From Flavobacterium sp. CF136 (GTDB lineage: Bacteria; Bacteroidota; Bacteroidia; Flavobacteriales; Flavobacteriaceae), in the NCBI RefSeq assembly GCF_000282055.1, contig NZ_AKJZ01000007.1:234542-298541 (forward strand): a DNA stretch of 64,000 nucleotides. The letters are read 5' to 3'. A program made the position numbers and the translations under genes. The notes beneath the pieces were generated by a model. It was given only the letters and a program-made list of their open reading frames with translations, was not told the origin of the DNA and made no database searches. Within the stretch, counting starts at the first letter, position 1. Each line of letters opens with the position of its first letter. Positions 17,553 to 26,203 of the stretch are shown one piece after another.

Positions 17553-20040
17553 TTGTTTTTTCAGGCTTGTTTTCATCAATAACTAAGACTTTAATTTTTT
17601 GATATACGAAAGAAATAATCAGGATCAGAATTCCTAAAAGAATGAAAGAGATTATTTTTCCGGTTTCAGAAATGTTACTGATGTCGTATAGAAATAATTT
17701 TAAAATGGTTAATCCAAGTAAAGCCAGGGCGATAATTCGGAGCATTTTTGTTTGTTTTTTTATTCCGATAATTAAAAATATAAAAGCCAAAATTCCCCAA
17801 AGAACAGGAAAACCAGTTTTGATTATTTTTGTTTTTGCGATTTCAATATTATCGAAGGCTATTGTCTCGCGAATATAACCAATGTCAAGTTTATCAATTT
17901 TGAATAAATCACTTTGATGAATCTCGTCTATAGTTACCGGCGAATTTAATAATTTAAGTCCATGAATCATTAATTCTGTGCTGGCAATATAAATTACCAA
18001 AAAAGCGGCGGTCCAGGCAAAAAACTTTTTGCTGAACATGGAGAAAACCAGTTTTTCTGAATTCATTTTATATAATAGGAATCCAAAATAAATAATAATA
18101 AGCAATGAAATGTAATGAAGATAAAAAGCAATTGGCTTACCTGTGCCAAAAATCATAATTTCTGTATGTTCGCTAAATGAATAATAAGTAAACCAAAATG
18201 CAAACAAAATAATATTGATTACAGCAATTAATGTTGCCCCCTGATATCCTGTTTCGGTTTTCTTTTTTGCCAAATACCCTGCAAGCAAAGCAAAGAATAC
18301 TAAATGATATACGACAGGCAGTGCTGCAGCAGAACTTGGATTGGCAATGGCATAATTTGATTGATAGGTAACTTCAAATATTCCGACCAGATAACCAATT
18401 ACAAATCCTAATTCAAAAATAAATTTTTTATATTTTTCCGGATTAAATCGGATGCCGAACAGTTCAACTCCTTCAATTTCGTTCTTCAATAAATACCAAA
18501 CGCCAAACAGAGAAATTACTGAGAACAAACCAGTCGTAAATATTGGATTAAGAACAATGTTTAAAACCGCATCACCATTATAATACTTGTTCCAATCCAT
18601 TATCAGACTGATTATCATAAGAGCATGTACGATTACAGAACCAAAACGATAACTGCTGATTTTTGATTTTTGCGAAAGCCATAATAATAAAACGGCTTCT
18701 GCAGCCCAGAATAAAGTAATATAATTGCCTTCAAACTGAATCGGGATGGCAAGTGTTATAAAAGTTAGTGTCAGGCCAATAAGAAGATATACTGCTTTTT
18801 TATCCAAACCGAATTTTTTATATAAAAACCAGGCATATACTAAATTAAGTAATGCTATTATGGTTGTAAATAATCCTCGTAATTCAGGATGATAACTATC
18901 CAGAATTGCCATTCCGGCAGCATAAAACAAAAAGGTATTGCTGGCTAAAATTGTTAATTGAGCTATCGAAAATTCTCCTTTTGTTCTAATATTGTTGATG
19001 ATATTCATCACGATAAAAATAAAGTAGAAAACAAATCCAAAGATTAATGCTCCTGGATAATGAGGTTTTTCTGCTTGTAATTCCTGCGAAAGCCATCCTC
19101 CATATAATAAAATAGTAAAAATGTATGAAAGGATATTTACCAGATTCCATTTTTTATAGTAAGCTAAAGCTAAAATTCCAACATTTAGGATACTGATATA
19201 GGTAAATAAAACAACATAATTTCCTTCGCCGGTACTAACCATAAAAGGGACTGCAAAACCTCCGATTAAAGAGAGAACCGCTAATTCAATTCTATTGTAA
19301 GATAATGATATTAAAGCACTAAAGGCTGTAATTACAACCATTATGCTAAAAGCAACGGTTTGATTGAACAAATGATAATCGTGAAAAGCGATTCCGATTG
19401 TAAAATAGAAAATAGCAATTGCCCCTGCTACAATTACAGAGCTAAAAGCAGCGTAACTTTTACGTAGTTTATGGGCAATTCCCATAACAAGTGCACCGCA
19501 TAAAACTCCAATTCCAACACGGGCAGGTTCGTTTATCCAGTCTTTATCGATGGCATATTTTACAAAATAACTAATTCCTAAAACAAGGATTAAAACTCCA
19601 ATTTTGTTGATTAGATTTTCTCCGATAAATTTCTCTAAATCCGGATTTTGCTCTTTGAAATTTTCCCAAAATGATTTTTCCGGAACAGGGGGAACATAAG
19701 GTTTTGAAACTACTTTTGGAGGAGTTACAGCCTGTGGATTTTTATCTGAATCCATTGAGAAAACAATTTTCTCAGCTTTTATTTCAGGAGTTTCTTTTTT
19801 AATAGGCGGAGCAGGAGGTGGTATAACTTCTTGCGGTTTTTCAAATTTAATTTCTTCCTTTGGAATTATAACTGGTGGAGGGGCTATAGGTTTCTCCACT
19901 GGTTTTTCAATCCCTTTTAAAAGATCTATTTTTTTGCTAAGTTTTTGAATATCGTCTTCCAGATTGTCAAAACGACCTTTGAAAGTATTAAGAATGTAGA
20001 TTAAAAAACAAAATAATGCAACCAAAAGAAAACTTTCCAT
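17539..20040 (-). CDS. DUF2339 polytopic membrane protein
   Basis: An 833-residue membrane protein. A single N-terminal helix (ESFLLVALFCFLIYILN) is followed by a short coiled coil, a long Pro/Lys/Glu-rich linker (about 45-120), then a conserved FWENFKEQNPDLEKFIGENLINKIGVLILVLGISYFVKYAID motif and more than 20 hydrophobic segments. This is the DUF2339 plan; no catalytic residues are known and the role is not established. It is translationally coupled to the DUF3999-like gene downstream. The very long hydrophobic stretch and lack of transporter motifs argue against a classical carrier. Confidence 0.85.
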   Translation of the reverse strand: MESFLLVALFCFLIYILNTFKGRFDNLEDDIQKLSKKIDLLKGIEKPVEKPIAPPPVIIPKEEIKFEKPQEVIPPPAPPIKKETPEIKAEKIVFSMDSDKNPQAVTPPKVVSKPYVPPVPEKSFWENFKEQNPDLEKFIGENLINKIGVLILVLGISYFVKYAIDKDWINEPARVGIGVLCGALVMGIAHKLRKSYAAFSSVIVAGAIAIFYFTIGIAFHDYHLFNQTVAFSIMVVITAFSALISLSYNRIELAVLSLIGGFAVPFMVSTGEGNYVVLFTYISILNVGILALAYYKKWNLVNILSYIFTILLYGGWLSQELQAEKPHYPGALIFGFVFYFIFIVMNIINNIRTKGEFSIAQLTILASNTFLFYAAGMAILDSYHPELRGLFTTIIALLNLVYAWFLYKKFGLDKKAVYLLIGLTLTFITLAIPIQFEGNYITLFWAAEAVLLLWLSQKSKISSYRFGSVIVHALMIISLIMDWNKYYNGDAVLNIVLNPIFTTGLFSVISLFGVWYLLKNEIEGVELFGIRFNPEKYKKFIFELGFVIGYLVGIFEVTYQSNYAIANPSSAAALPVVYHLVFFALLAGYLAKKKTETGYQGATLIAVINIILFAFWFTYYSFSEHTEIMIFGTGKPIAFYLHYISLLIIIYFGFLLYKMNSEKLVFSMFSKKFFAWTAAFLVIYIASTELMIHGLKLLNSPVTIDEIHQSDLFKIDKLDIGYIRETIAFDNIEIAKTKIIKTGFPVLWGILAFIFLIIGIKKQTKMLRIIALALLGLTILKLFLYDISNISETGKIISFILLGILILIISFVYQKIKVLVIDENKPEKTNETE

Positions 20041-20197
20041 AGAGAATCTATTATGTTATTGAATTGTAAATATAATAACATTTTAATACTGAGGTAGATT
20101 TTTTAGTTCTTTTCGTGTTAATTGAAATACATAAGATGATTAGAGATTCGTAATTATAATGTATGTAATTAAAAATATTTCTTATTTCTTAAATTGT

Positions 20198-20228
20198 TTT
20201 GGATAAGCAAAAAATAGTTATATATTTG
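20198..20228 (+). promoter_or_regulatory. Bacteroidota-type promoter of tRNA-Pro
   Basis: A -33 TTTG (20198-20201) and a -7 TATATTTG (20221-20228) are separated by 19 bp, matching the Flavobacterium consensus (TTG-N17-23-TAnnTTTG). The -7 box ends 10 bp before the first tRNA base, so transcription would start almost at the mature 5' end. Confidence 0.8.
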
Positions 20229-20238
20229 CACCCGCTTA

Positions 20239-20313
20239 CGGGGTGTAGCGTAGCCCGGTTATCGCGCCTGCTTTGGGAGCAGGAGGCCGCAGGTTCGAAT
20301 CCTGCCACCCCGA
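20239..20313 (+). tRNA. tRNA-Pro (anticodon TGG)
   Basis: The acceptor stem CGGGGTG (20239-20245) pairs fully with CACCCCG (20306-20312), with discriminator A at 20313. The anticodon stem CCTGC/GCAGG encloses the loop TTTGGGA, giving anticodon TGG (20274-20276), and the T arm contains GCAGG-TTCGAAT-CCTGC. CCA is not encoded. A short stable terminator follows. Confidence 0.97.
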
Positions 20314-20314
20314 C

Positions 20315-20350
20315 AAAATCCTTTCTGTATTTTACAGAAAGGATTTTTTT
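20315..20350 (+). terminator. Terminator after tRNA-Pro
   Basis: AAAATCCTTTCTGTA (20315-20329) pairs perfectly with TACAGAAAGGATTTT (20333-20347) around a 3-nt loop and runs into T residues. It lies two bases after the mature tRNA end. Confidence 0.85.
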
Positions 20351-20430
20351 ATTTCTACAATATTCGTTATTCTCTATTTTTGAATAGCAAAAACTGATTA
20401 GTTGAGTTCTTTTTTCCAACAATAAAAACT

Positions 20431-20438
20431 TACTTTTG
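20431..20438 (+). promoter_or_regulatory. Probable trxB -7 promoter box
   Basis: TACTTTTG fits TAnnTTTG and lies 29 bp before the trxB start codon. A TTG at 20402-20404 is 26 bp upstream, wider than the usual spacing, so only the -7 element is well supported. Confidence 0.55.
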
Positions 20439-20467
20439 CACCATCAATTTATTAATACAATCATACT

Positions 20468-21415
20468 ATGTCAGATACAATAGAAAAAATTAAATGCCTT
20501 ATTATTGGTTCCGGTCCCGCAGGTTATACTGCTGCTATTTATGCTGCCAGAGCAAATATGAACCCGGTTTTATATCAGGGAATGCAGCCAGGGGGTCAGT
20601 TGACTACAACAAATGAAGTAGAAAATTTTCCGGGTTATGTTGATGGGGTTACAGGACCTGAAATGATGATACAATTACAAGAGCAATCAAAACGTTTTGG
20701 GGCTGACATTCGTGACGGATGGGCTACAAAAGTTGATTTTTCCGGAGATATTCATAAAGTTTGGATTAATGATAAAATAGAATTACACTGTGAAACGGTT
20801 ATTATTTCTACAGGAGCTACGGCAAAATATTTAGGATTGCCATCAGAACAGCATTATCTGCAAATGGGTGGCGGAGTTTCGGCTTGTGCGGTTTGTGATG
20901 GGTTTTTCTACCGTAATCAGGAAGTTGTAATCGTTGGAGCAGGGGATTCTGCTTGTGAAGAAGCACATTACTTATCAAAACTTTGTAAAAAAGTAACCAT
21001 GTTGGTAAGAAGCGAAAAGTTCAGAGCATCAAAAATCATGGAAGAACGTGTTCGTAAAACTGAAAATATCGAGATTTTATTGAATCATGATACTGTTGAG
21101 GTTTTAGGTGATGGAAATGTAGTACACGCAATTAAAGCTTTAAACAAAACTACTGCCGAAGTTATTGAAATTCCGGCAACAGGTTTCTTTGTAGCTATTG
21201 GTCACAAACCAAATACAGATATTTTTAAAGACTACATCACACTTGATGAAACAGGATATATTGTAAATACTCCGGGAACATCAAATACAAATGTTTCAGG
21301 TGTTTTTGTTGCAGGTGATGCTGCAGATCATGTATATCGTCAGGCAATTACTGCTGCAGGGACTGGTTGTATGGCTGCATTGGACGCTGAACGTTATTTG
21401 GCTGCTAAAGAATAA
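20468..21415 (+). CDS. trxB: Thioredoxin-disulfide reductase
   Basis: TrxB transfers electrons from NADPH through FAD and a redox-active disulfide to thioredoxin. The 315-residue length matches the low-Mr bacterial class. Motifs: FAD-binding GSGPAGYTAAIYAARA near residues 13-28, PGGQLTTTNEVENFPG, the active-site CAVC in SACAVCDGFFYRNQ (about 140-143), the NADPH-binding GAGDSACEEA, and the C-terminal FVAGDAADHVYRQAITAAGTGCMAALDAERYL. It is a single-gene unit bounded by tRNA-Pro on the left and a bidirectional hairpin on the right. Confidence 0.96.
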   Translation: MSDTIEKIKCLIIGSGPAGYTAAIYAARANMNPVLYQGMQPGGQLTTTNEVENFPGYVDGVTGPEMMIQLQEQSKRFGADIRDGWATKVDFSGDIHKVWINDKIELHCETVIISTGATAKYLGLPSEQHYLQMGGGVSACAVCDGFFYRNQEVVIVGAGDSACEEAHYLSKLCKKVTMLVRSEKFRASKIMEERVRKTENIEILLNHDTVEVLGDGNVVHAIKALNKTTAEVIEIPATGFFVAIGHKPNTDIFKDYITLDETGYIVNTPGTSNTNVSGVFVAGDAADHVYRQAITAAGTGCMAALDAERYLAAKE

Positions 21416-21422
21416 AAATTTA

Positions 21423-21539
21423 GTTTCAGGTTTCAGGTTGTTGGAATGTTAATTCTGAAAAACCTCCAAAATAAAAATTCCCAATCGTTTATGATTGGGA
21501 ATTTTTATTTTGTGAAACCTGAAACCTGAAACCTGAAAC
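21423..21539. repeat. TTTCAGG heptamer inverted repeat around a terminator
   Basis: GTTTCAGGTTTCAGG (21423-21437) is mirrored by three tandem CCTGAAA units at 21518-21538 in inverted orientation. Between them lies the terminator hairpin at 21468-21511. It fills the gap between the convergent trxB and DUF2807-type genes and shares its two-copy heptamer arm design with other gaps of this window. Confidence 0.75.
21468..21511. terminator. Bidirectional terminator hairpin
   Basis: AAAATAAAAATTCCCAATC (21468-21486) pairs perfectly with GATTGGGAATTTTTATTTT (21493-21511), loop GTTTAT. A-rich and T-rich flanks let it work for trxB (+) and for the GIN-domain gene ending at 21543 (-). Confidence 0.85.
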
Positions 21540-21542
21540 TTT

Positions 21543-22376
21543 TTATTTAATCTTTTTGATCAATTTAGCCTCTTCGCTAAAACGTGTAAGTTCTATTTTT
21601 GCTTTACCTAAAAGTGAAACTTCAGCTTTATCACCTATTGCCAGAGAAATTGTATTTTCTGCCAATACTGTTCCTGTGGCAGAACTTTCAGCAGTAAAGT
21701 TGGCTTCTTTTATAGTGAATTTTGTTCCTGTAAAAGTCGAATTGTTATCTAAACGAACGGTTCCTTTTTCTGCAATACCTTCAATCGTGGCAACTGCTTT
21801 TTGATATAAGTCACACTTGAATTTTATTGCAGACACTAATGCTTTAACCGAGGCACTTTTACTTAACTGTAAACTGGCTTCTTCTGATTTTAAATTCAAT
21901 TCGGTTTTCGATTTATCATCAGCTGTTAAATTGAATTTCTTTGTATTTACATTCAAAAATAATTTAGAATAATCGAAACTATTAAAAGAAATATCATCCA
22001 GTTGTAGTTCCTGAATAGCATAAATTATGGCTTCATTTCTGGTAATTACATTTGTTAGTGACTTGGTATAGGTAACATGAACAGTTAATTTCTTAAAAAT
22101 AGTAGATTGTTTTGAAGTATATAGACGAAGTGCTTTACCTCTTAAATCCATTCCGATAATATCATGTAAATTATCATCAGCTTCAATTTTTACTTCATTT
22201 TTTTCTCCGCGCTCCAGGTAAACTTCGATATTATCGTCAACCTCAAGAATATCAAAGTCTCCTACTTGTTTTATTGAAGTAGTTACGGTTTTAGATCCTT
22301 TTACTTTTTCTTTCTTTTGGGCAAAAGTTAATGTGGTAATTAATAATAACAGTAGTAAGGCTTTATTTTTTTTCAT
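21543..22376 (-). CDS. GIN-domain (DUF2807) exported protein
   Basis: A 277-residue protein from the ATG complementary to 22374-22376, chosen because it gives a signal peptide (MKKNKALLLLLLITTLTFAQ); the longer frame runs 51 codons back into the neighbour. The mature part is a right-handed repeat-like beta structure of the head-GIN/DUF2807 type: VGDFDILEVDDNIEVYLERGEKNEVKIEADDNLHDIIG is the family opening. Such proteins are surface or periplasmic and have no proven activity. It follows the second GIN protein and the PspC gene and ends at the shared terminator. Confidence 0.78.
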   Translation of the reverse strand: MKKNKALLLLLLITTLTFAQKKEKVKGSKTVTTSIKQVGDFDILEVDDNIEVYLERGEKNEVKIEADDNLHDIIGMDLRGKALRLYTSKQSTIFKKLTVHVTYTKSLTNVITRNEAIIYAIQELQLDDISFNSFDYSKLFLNVNTKKFNLTADDKSKTELNLKSEEASLQLSKSASVKALVSAIKFKCDLYQKAVATIEGIAEKGTVRLDNNSTFTGTKFTIKEANFTAESSATGTVLAENTISLAIGDKAEVSLLGKAKIELTRFSEEAKLIKKIK

Positions 22377-22464
22377 TAATTCTAAGATTAGATTTTTGAC
22401 AAATATAAAAAAATCATCCACTTTTGATGAATGATTTCTTTTATATTTTACAGAGAGATAGGTT

Positions 22465-23199
22465 TTAGCCCTGACTGATACTGCCTCCTGAATTCGAAGT
22501 TTTTTCAATATTTTTTGGAGTAGAGTCATAATTAATGCTTGCTCCGCTGTTGGCTTCAGCTTTCAAACTTACAATTGGATGAACATTTACACTTGCTCCG
22601 CTTGAAGCTTCTGCATGAACTTCATTCGCTAATAATTTTTTGGCATCAATAGTACTGCCGCTTGAAGCCGAAGTTTTAATTTTTAATGCTTTTCCTTCAA
22701 TGTTAATAGTACTTCCACTTCCTGAGTCACAAGTAATATTGTCAGATTCGACATTAATATTAATAGTGGAGGCACTTGAAGCTTCTAAACTTATGTCTTG
22801 TCCCTGAATAACATTTTTGCTTTGTACAGATGATGCACTTGAGGCTTCCAGTTTATCAATAACAGGCATTTTTACTGTTACTTTTTTCATTGTAATATTA
22901 TGAAAAGAATTGAATTTACAGCTGATTACCAATGTTCCGTTTTCAACCCTTGTAACGATTTCTTTCTGTAAATTATCATCTGCTTCAACAGTAATTTCAG
23001 TAGAATCAGATTGTTCGATTACTAAATCGATCGCATTACTGACAGATACTTTTTTAAAGTCACCCTGAACAATTCTTTTTTCCTTAGTAATATTTCCACT
23101 TCCCTCTATCGAGTTGCCGTTAAAATTACATGAGGCAAACAATAATGCGGTGATAGTCGCAATAATGAATTTTGTAATATGAATGATTATTTTTATCAT
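22465..23199 (-). CDS. Head GIN-domain lipoprotein
   Basis: A 244-residue putative lipoprotein: MIKIIIHITKFIIATITALLFASCNFNG contains a lipobox with Cys at about 26. The mature protein opens with GSGNITKEKRIVQGDFKKVSVSNAIDLVIEQSDSTEITVEADDNLQKEI, the typical head-GIN start, and ends with repeating SGASVN/SGASINY-like strands that suggest a beta-solenoid. It starts 2 bp after the PspC gene, so it is in one operon with padR and pspC. Its fold is shared with the next gene; both may be envelope adhesin- or stress-related, but function is unproven. Confidence 0.85.
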   Translation of the reverse strand: MIKIIIHITKFIIATITALLFASCNFNGNSIEGSGNITKEKRIVQGDFKKVSVSNAIDLVIEQSDSTEITVEADDNLQKEIVTRVENGTLVISCKFNSFHNITMKKVTVKMPVIDKLEASSASSVQSKNVIQGQDISLEASSASTININVESDNITCDSGSGSTINIEGKALKIKTSASSGSTIDAKKLLANEVHAEASSGASVNVHPIVSLKAEANSGASINYDSTPKNIEKTSNSGGSISQG

Positions 23200-23201
23200 G
23201 G

Positions 23202-24917
23202 CTAGTTAATTTTGATTATAACTCCGTTTTTATCGGTGGTAAGCTTTCCGTTCGTTTTTTTGCCGTTTAAAACTTCTTTTCCATTAATTTTAATTGAAAC
23301 TTCTTTTACAGTGTCATTTTGAATATTGTTTTCTTCCTCTGCATCATCGTTTTCATTTTCGTCTGCAGGACAATTTAAACATATAATTTTAGAACCTTCA
23401 ACTTTGTAATTATAGTCACCTCTTAAGTTGAAGAAATCATTATCTGAATCGTCATAATCTTCAATCGAAGCATCCGGTTTAAACAATTGTCCTTCCGGCA
23501 AATACAAATATACATCAACTTCCTGACCTCTAAACTTATTTTTTACATCAGTTACAAAATAATTATCCAATATTAAATGATTTCCAATAACCTGAACATT
23601 ATAATTGATTTTTTCGGCTCTTTTTTTAGCATTTATAAGTGAATTTCCCCTGGCGCTTTTTTCTATTTGTAAATATGGTGCAGAAGCATCTGTATATAAA
23701 ACATGTAAGCGAACATCATTCGAATAAATCAACTGATTATTAGCTGAATCCTGAACAAACTCGAATTCTCTGTGGTGATACAAATCTTTTGCATAGTAAT
23801 CATTGTATCTGAATTTTACATAAAGTGTATCTTTCGGAGTAATATTGATTGCTTTTTTCTCAACTGTTTTGTTGTCTTGTGAAATTTCAGTTGCTTGTTT
23901 GATTCCGATACTGATTGCAATTGCAACAGCAATAATCCAAATTGCTAATAAAGTATATTTGGCGATATTTCCTATTGTCTTAGTATTTGGGGATAACAAT
24001 TTGAAACCTAAAAGCGTCAAAAAGAAAAACGGAATCCCAACGGCAAACAACATTAACAAGCCAAATGACCAGATCGGATATTCTGTAAAGTTTCCGGCTT
24101 CAATAAAGTTTTGCCAAGGAAACTCAACAAAAAAGTTCGTTCCTAAAGTAAATACTCCAATAAAAAGAGCAATTAAAGTACTGATTCCTGCCATTATTAA
24201 AATTACCCCTAAAAATTTAGCGAAAATTTTAAAAACCGTCATGACAAAGTCTCCAAATGAGCTACTTATTCTCTCAGCTCCCGACTTTACCTGGTTTCCC
24301 ATTTTGTCATAATCTGCATTTTTAAATTTATCAGATAATGATTCAATTTCTTCACGAACTTTTTTTTCGATATTCGAAATTGTAACCGGTTCACCAGTCA
24401 TTTCCAGTTTCTCAGATGTAGTAACTGCTTCCGGAGTTACAATCCAAAGTACAAAATAGGCTAGAATCCCTGTTCCAAATCCGGCAAAAACAAATATTAA
24501 AAATATAATTTTTATCCAGACAGCATCAATTCCAAAATAATGTCCTAAACCTGTGGCAACTCCGCCAATCATACCTTTTTCTTTATCACGGTATAATTTT
24601 TTGTTTCTTCTGTTTCCGTTGTCATTAAACGATTGTCCTGATTTTGCTTCATCTTCAATGATGTAGTCTTCAGGTTGTCCCATCACTGCAATTACTTCGT
24701 CAACGTCCTTCAATCCCACAACATGTTTTTCGCTTTTTTGTTTTTCTGTTAATAATTCAGAAACACGCATTTCGATATCTTTAATGATTTCATCTTGTCC
24801 GGATGAGCTATTCAATGATCGTTTTATAGCGTCAAAATAGCGCGTTAGTTTCAAATATGCATCTTCATCGATGTGAAAGAACATACCTCCTAAGTTTATA
24901 TTTACTGTTTTGTTCAT
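23202..24917 (-). CDS. PspC-domain transmembrane protein
   Basis: A 571-residue protein. An N-terminal cytoplasmic region (1-105, MNKTVNINLGGMFFHIDEDAYLKLTRYFDAI...) typical of Bacteroidota PspC proteins precedes the PspC domain KLYRDKEKGMIGGVATGLGHYFGIDAVWIKIIFLIF (about 108-145) with its membrane helix. Several more membrane segments follow (about 225-345), then a C-terminal extracytoplasmic beta domain and acidic stretch (ENENDDAEEENN). PspC proteins link envelope stress to the phage-shock response in other phyla; here no PspA or PspB is adjacent. It lies 2 bp after padR and 2 bp before a GIN gene. Confidence 0.88.
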   Translation of the reverse strand: MNKTVNINLGGMFFHIDEDAYLKLTRYFDAIKRSLNSSSGQDEIIKDIEMRVSELLTEKQKSEKHVVGLKDVDEVIAVMGQPEDYIIEDEAKSGQSFNDNGNRRNKKLYRDKEKGMIGGVATGLGHYFGIDAVWIKIIFLIFVFAGFGTGILAYFVLWIVTPEAVTTSEKLEMTGEPVTISNIEKKVREEIESLSDKFKNADYDKMGNQVKSGAERISSSFGDFVMTVFKIFAKFLGVILIMAGISTLIALFIGVFTLGTNFFVEFPWQNFIEAGNFTEYPIWSFGLLMLFAVGIPFFFLTLLGFKLLSPNTKTIGNIAKYTLLAIWIIAVAIAISIGIKQATEISQDNKTVEKKAINITPKDTLYVKFRYNDYYAKDLYHHREFEFVQDSANNQLIYSNDVRLHVLYTDASAPYLQIEKSARGNSLINAKKRAEKINYNVQVIGNHLILDNYFVTDVKNKFRGQEVDVYLYLPEGQLFKPDASIEDYDDSDNDFFNLRGDYNYKVEGSKIICLNCPADENENDDAEEENNIQNDTVKEVSIKINGKEVLNGKKTNGKLTTDKNGVIIKIN

Positions 24918-24919
24918 GA

Positions 24920-25252
24920 CTATTGATTTTGATTGGTGATTAGTTTTACGGCGTCTGATAATTCTGTCCAGGTACCATTTAATTCGTTTAAAAATGTTTG
25001 CCCTATTTCGGTTAATCCATAATATTTTCGTGGCGGTCCTGAGGTTGATTCTTCCCAGCGATAATTCAGTAGACCGTCGTTTTTCAAGCGTGTTAAGAGC
25101 GGATAAACCGTGCCCTCAACAACTAATAATTTTGCGTTTTTCAAAGTGTCTAATATTTCTGATGTGTATGCGTCTTTTTCTTTTAATACAGATAAGATGC
25201 AAAACTCAAGAACACCTTTGCGCATCTGTGCTTTTGTGTTTTCAATGTTCAT
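24920..25252 (-). CDS. PadR-family transcriptional regulator
   Basis: A 110-residue winged-helix repressor of the PadR-s1 type: MRKGVLEFCILSVLKEKDAYTSEILDTL, then VVEGTVYPLLTRLKNDGLLNYRWEESTSGPPRKYYGLTEIGQTFL, which is the diagnostic wing region. PadR proteins bind palindromes at their own promoter and release on ligand binding. It is the first gene of the PspC-GIN-GIN operon and probably controls it; no clear palindrome was identified in the 5' gap, which instead contains short GATTGAT iterations (25288-25323). Confidence 0.9.
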   Translation of the reverse strand: MNIENTKAQMRKGVLEFCILSVLKEKDAYTSEILDTLKNAKLLVVEGTVYPLLTRLKNDGLLNYRWEESTSGPPRKYYGLTEIGQTFLNELNGTWTELSDAVKLITNQNQ

Positions 25253-25329
25253 AATTTCATTTTGTTTTTTTTAGATTGAACAATTCGTTTTTTGATTGAT
25301 GATGATTGATTGATGATTGATTGTTTTTT

Positions 25330-25416
25330 CAGGAGCTGTTTCCTGCCATCCGCTATATCTTTTTCTGTCTAAAGGAGCCAGAAAAAGGATGCCGCTTCTG
25401 TCAGGGCTAGGGCTCT
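25330..25416. repeat. Putative dispersed intergenic repeat with internal hairpin
   Basis: The gap between padR and the DUF4870 gene holds a GC-richer segment out of character for its surroundings. It includes AGGAGCTGTTTCCTGCCATC, ATCTTTTTCTG (25356-25367 region) facing CAGAAAAAGGAT (25379-25390), and TCAGGGCTAGGGCTC. The arrangement resembles a non-coding element I recall from several Flavobacterium intergenic regions. There is no ORF in it. Recognition is from memory, not from a search. Confidence 0.45.
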
Positions 25417-25444
25417 TGGAAATCTATAACTTTTAAGCTTATTA

Positions 25445-25471
25445 TGTCACACCGAGCGAAGTCGAAGTGTT
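25445..25471. repeat. GTCACACCGAGCGAAGTCGA-type intergenic repeat
   Basis: The motif GTCACACCGAGCGAAGTCGA and following AGTG at 25446-25469 resembles a short repeated sequence common between Bacteroidota genes. It sits downstream of the DUF4870 gene. It contains the partial self-complement CAC...GTG at its ends. I see no coding potential. Confidence 0.4.
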
Positions 25472-25491
25472 TTTATAATTGTTTATTGATT

Positions 25492-25971
25492 TTACTTTAT
25501 AAAAGGAATCGTCATTGGATACTTATAATATTCTCCATTCGAAGTTTTTATAGAAGCATAAATCACTAAAAAGAATTCAACTACTTTTAACAATCCAAAA
25601 AGTAAAACTGCCGTAAGACCAACGCTTATTAAACCAATGTTTCCTTCAAAATTAAAATTTCTGATAATGAAATCTTCATCGTTAAAAACAGCTTCCATTG
25701 GAAGGTTTTGTAAAAAAACGGTTACGAAAATCGGAATTGCTATTAAAGCTAAAATTAAAGTGTAAAGCAATAAGCTCAATTGAAAATTCAAAGCCTGTTT
25801 TCCGTGGTGATTTACAAATTCTGATTTGTCTTTGTAACTTGTCCAGATTAAAATCGGGAAAATATAATTTCCAAACGGAATAATATATTGGCTTAATGTA
25901 CTTAAATGCGTGAACGTTGCAGTGTTCTTTTCTGATGTGTTTTCCATGATGAGTGGTGTTGTTGTTTCCAT
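25492..25971 (-). CDS. DUF4870-domain membrane protein
   Basis: A 159-residue protein with three or four membrane helices. The motif LSQYIIPFGNYIFPILIWTSYKDKSEFVNHHGKQALNFQLSLLLY (about 26-70) is the DUF4870/Tic20-like signature with its HHGKQALNFQ box; two later helices surround LISVGLTAVLLFGLLKVVEFFLVIYASIK. Function is unknown. The first in-frame ATG (25969-25971) is used, but the Met eight residues later (25945-25947) is also a plausible start. It lies alone between two gaps on the minus strand, after the PspC operon, with which such genes are often associated. Confidence 0.8.
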   Translation of the reverse strand: METTTPLIMENTSEKNTATFTHLSTLSQYIIPFGNYIFPILIWTSYKDKSEFVNHHGKQALNFQLSLLLYTLILALIAIPIFVTVFLQNLPMEAVFNDEDFIIRNFNFEGNIGLISVGLTAVLLFGLLKVVEFFLVIYASIKTSNGEYYKYPMTIPFIK

Positions 25972-26203
25972 GATTAAAAGTATATAGTAATTTCTTATGC
26001 AAATATATATCTAAAAGACAGTATTATGTTTCGCATAGTACCAAATATTAACAAATTTTTAACAAGTTTGAAATTTAATTAACACGTAAAAAATAGTGAT
26101 AAACATTGTAAATACCTGATTTTATTGACATTTTAGGAAAGTAAAAGTAATTTATTGTGCATGCATAGTTTTTTTTGTATTTTTACATAAAAAAATAAAT
26201 CAC

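Noticed and set aside
23845..24312. A 155-codon plus-strand ORF
   Set aside because: Antisense to the PspC gene, Ile/Lys-rich translation with no family features; typical shadow of a membrane-protein gene.
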